This document shows positions 5,084 through 6,087 of a DNA stretch of 6,087 bases, in pieces. Numbering within the stretch: position 1 is the first letter of the stretch; the number at the start of each line of letters is the position of its first letter. The translations under genes and the position numbers were made by a program. This stretch comes from an uncultured cyanobacterium (GTDB taxonomy: Bacteria > Cyanobacteriota > Vampirovibrionia > Gastranaerophilales > Gastranaerophilaceae): assembly GCA_945836835.1 (NCBI GenBank), contig CAMAML010000083.1:1-6087 (forward strand), written 5' to 3'. Under the pieces are notes generated by a model. That model was given only the letters and a program-made list of their open reading frames with translations, did no database searches and had not been told where the DNA came from.

Positions 5084-5137
5084 GTGTAGCCCCACCGCTT
5101 AGAAGGTAGATGCTCTATCCGACCGAGCTACAGACGC
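5084..5137 (-). pseudogene. Degenerate tRNA-Arg(UCU) copy lacking the T arm and acceptor 3' strand (first copy)
   Basis: On the minus strand, GCGTCTG-TA, a D arm GCTC/GAGC with loop GGTCGGATA, and anticodon loop CTTCTAA are recognisable. The anticodon stem TCTAC/GCGGT is mismatched, and GGGGCTACAC then runs into A-rich spacer. Neither a T arm nor a 3' acceptor strand matching GCGTCTG is present. It lies nearest the candidate promoter at 5172-5200 and would be transcribed first. Confidence 0.8.
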
Positions 5138-5171
5138 TTGTTTTACTGTTCGGTTTTCCGCCACATGTTTC

Positions 5172-5200
5172 ACTCTATCACAAACATTTTTTTTGTGCAA
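5172..5200 (-). promoter_or_regulatory. Candidate promoter for the tRNA-Arg array
   Basis: On the minus strand, TTGCAC (5195-5200), a 17-bp spacer rich in A, and TAGAGT (5172-5177) preceded by TGA, which makes an extended -10 (TGnTAGAGT). It lies about 35 bp before the first degenerate tRNA copy, with no other promoter closer that I can see. Confidence 0.4.
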
Positions 5201-5223
5201 GGGGGGAATTGCTCTTTTGTGAT

Positions 5224-5313
5224 TTTTTATCCTTTTTTCCTGCTTATTTGAAGAAATTTGCCTTAAACTCGGACTGGGCTTGGATTTTAGTAAGGATAGA
5301 AAAAGGATAAAAA
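5224..5313. repeat. 14-bp perfect inverted repeat with about 62-bp interior
   Basis: TTTTTATCCTTTTT (5224-5237) and AAAAAGGATAAAAA (5300-5313) are exact inverted copies. Inside, CCTTA (5261-5265) pairs with TAAGG (5291-5295). A 7-bp inverted repeat ACTCGGA/TCCGAGT (5267-5273 and 5316-5322) overlaps its right side. It may be a small MITE remnant or a foldable RNA; low-complexity A/T content reduces its weight. Confidence 0.45.
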
Positions 5314-5334
5314 CTTCCGAGTCGTGGGAAAATT

Positions 5335-5363
5335 GTTGTCGGATTAAGAAACCCCAACCTACA
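5335..5363. repeat. REP-like imperfect palindrome
   Basis: The plus strand reads GTTGTCGGATTAAGAAACC followed by CCAACCTACA. GTTG and CAAC arms flank imperfect GG/CC and TT/AA pairs. It resembles the dispersed GTTGGGTT...AACCCAACCTACA palindromes common in cyanobacteria and proteobacteria, in a mutated form. The resemblance is from memory. It lies just after the stop of the gene at 5368. Confidence 0.4.
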
Positions 5364-5367
5364 AACT

Positions 5368-6087
5368 CTAATATTTTTTACCTGTATATATTATCTCACC
5401 ATTTCTTTCTACTGTAAAAGTTTCAGGATTTTCGTGTGGTGTCCAGCCTTTACCAGTTTGATTTTTATAGAAATTTAATTCCTCTTTGCAAGGAGATAAT
5501 TCATTAAATGTTAGTATTCCTTCCGGACCGTTCTCAACATTACCGTGCCTTATCATTTGAAAAACAGGTATTGAGTCTAATGCCGATAAAACTATGCCAT
5601 TATCTCCTCCAAGTGTATAAGATTTATCACCAATTCTTATAATATCACCTGATTTTAATTGTAATGGTTTTTGATTTTTGACATCATCAGGCAATGTTAC
5701 TTTTTTAGTTTTTAAATGTTCAATAGTGATACTTGCATCATTTATTCCTTCAGGATAGTTTGTGTAACTTTCGTTTGCCCAATTATTTACATCAGATTTG
5801 AGTAAACTCGGATTATTCAAATATTTTGTAACCGGATTTGTAGGATTACCATATCTTCCATAATTATCATAACCCTGCAAAACTCCTTTTTTAATTAAAG
5901 TAGCTGTTGCTAATAAACCTAATGTTTCACAGGCTTTTTCTTCTTCTTTTGTATTTACTCTGTGATTTTCAATTGGATTTCCATTGCTATCACGATGTCT
6001 TAAATCAGTCGGTTCTGAATCTTCAGGGTGCTTATCTAAATAATTCTCATCACAATGATTTGCCTCATGCATTAACAGAGTGACCAT
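5368..6087 (-). CDS. Unrecognised protein with HExxH metallopeptidase-like motif, N-terminus outside window
   Basis: 239 residues are visible, and the first ATG coincides with the window edge. The protein probably extends further, because the HExxH helix (TLLMHEANHCDE; H7, E8, H11) would otherwise lie at the very N-terminus. HEANH is the zinc-ligand/catalytic core of zincin peptidases. The acidic helix NTKEEEKACETLG (45-57) could supply a third Glu ligand, as in gluzincins. After a Tyr/Asn/Gly-rich middle (70-115) comes a beta-rich C-terminal segment (about 140-239) with LKSGDIIRIGDKSYTLGG and a closing FTVERNGEIIYTGKK. No membrane segment or signal is visible in this part. The C-terminal domain of a larger secreted or toxin-like protein is possible; I do not recognise the family. 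It is AT-rich like the glycosyltransferase fragment. Confidence 0.65.
   Translation of the reverse strand: MVTLLMHEANHCDENYLDKHPEDSEPTDLRHRDSNGNPIENHRVNTKEEEKACETLGLLATATLIKKGVLQGYDNYGRYGNPTNPVTKYLNNPSLLKSDVNNWANESYTNYPEGINDASITIEHLKTKKVTLPDDVKNQKPLQLKSGDIIRIGDKSYTLGGDNGIVLSALDSIPVFQMIRHGNVENGPEGILTFNELSPCKEELNFYKNQTGKGWTPHENPETFTVERNGEIIYTGKKY

Larger units (their letters stand above)
4958..5137. repeat. Tandem repeat of tRNA 5' part plus AT-rich spacer (period about 98-105 bp)
   Basis: The shared motif gagctac falls at 4923 (intact tRNA), 5021 and 5125, so the units are 98 and 104 bp apart. The spacers behind the two degenerate copies share a 13-bp perfect repeat, TCAAATTTTCGAT (4958-4970 and 5063-5075), 105 bp apart, and similar A/T-rich flanks. 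Both degenerate copies also share CTTCTAAGCGGTGGG, unlike the intact tRNA (GCAGAGGG), so they duplicated from one another or from a common parent. Confidence 0.75.
5138..5367. other. Non-coding region upstream of the tRNA repeats
   Basis: About 230 bp with no credible gene; reading frames crossing it have no family resemblance. It holds a candidate minus-strand promoter (5172-5200), a 14-bp inverted repeat (5224-5313) with nested smaller inverted repeats, and a REP-like palindrome (5335-5363). No clear intrinsic terminator for the gene ending at 5368 was found. Confidence 0.6.

Noticed and set aside
4958..5137. CRISPR-like array
   Set aside because: There are only two or three imperfect units of about 100 bp, the repeated part is tRNA sequence, and no cas genes are present.
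4908..5310. Plus-strand reading frames MLYPAELRTHK... and MLYPTELQT...
   Set aside because: They are translations of the antisense strand of the tRNA repeats; their similarity to each other reflects the repeat and not protein homology.

Overview
The window looks like a piece of a low-to-moderate GC bacterial chromosome. The PlsX and FabH sequences carry wording I associate with the cyanobacterial branch: VDWTDRGTSILFGDGAGA in FabH, and LNIGEE.GKGN plus GG.LLLGVRGI.VISHG in PlsX. The one intact tRNA has no encoded CCA. Together with the AT-rich intergenic DNA, my best guess is a non-photosynthetic relative of Cyanobacteria (Vampirovibrionia/Melainabacteria, e.g. gut Gastranaerophilales). This is an inference from remembered family patterns; no search was run.

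Left part (1-3957, all minus strand): a compact operon read right to left. A consensus-like promoter (3929-3957) is followed by a small unrecognised ORF (83 aa), yceD/DUF177, rpmF (ribosomal protein L32 with an unusually long Glu/Lys tail), plsX and fabH. This is the widespread ribosome-plus-fatty-acid/phospholipid cluster: PlsX makes acyl-phosphate for phospholipid synthesis and FabH starts type II fatty acid synthesis. Directly behind fabH, with only a 23-nt gap, sits a HEPN/MNT toxin-antitoxin pair (hepT, then mntA cut by the window edge). It carries the RX4HXY and GSX10DXD motifs of the tyrosine-AMPylation type. A strong hairpin lies between rpmF and plsX.

Middle (3891-4330): a divergent intergenic region leads to a solitary 70-aa XRE-type helix-turn-helix regulator on the plus strand, with an inverted repeat just upstream.

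Right part (4331-6087, minus strand): an accessory, AT-richer region. A 5'-truncated GT11 (alpha-1,2-fucosyltransferase-like) gene begins abruptly at the 3' end of an intact tRNA-Arg(UCU). Upstream of that tRNA are two degenerate tandem copies of its 5' two thirds (acceptor, D arm, anticodon arm), each lacking the T arm, at about 98-105 bp spacing with shared spacer sequence. A 10-bp inverted repeat brackets the intact tRNA. Next comes about 230 bp of non-coding DNA with a candidate promoter, a 14-bp perfect inverted repeat and a REP-like palindrome. The window ends in the C-terminal part of an unrecognised protein with an HEANH (HExxH) metallopeptidase motif. The tRNA-repeat/truncated-glycosyltransferase junction is the most unusual part of the window; the HEPN/MNT module tailing a housekeeping operon is second.
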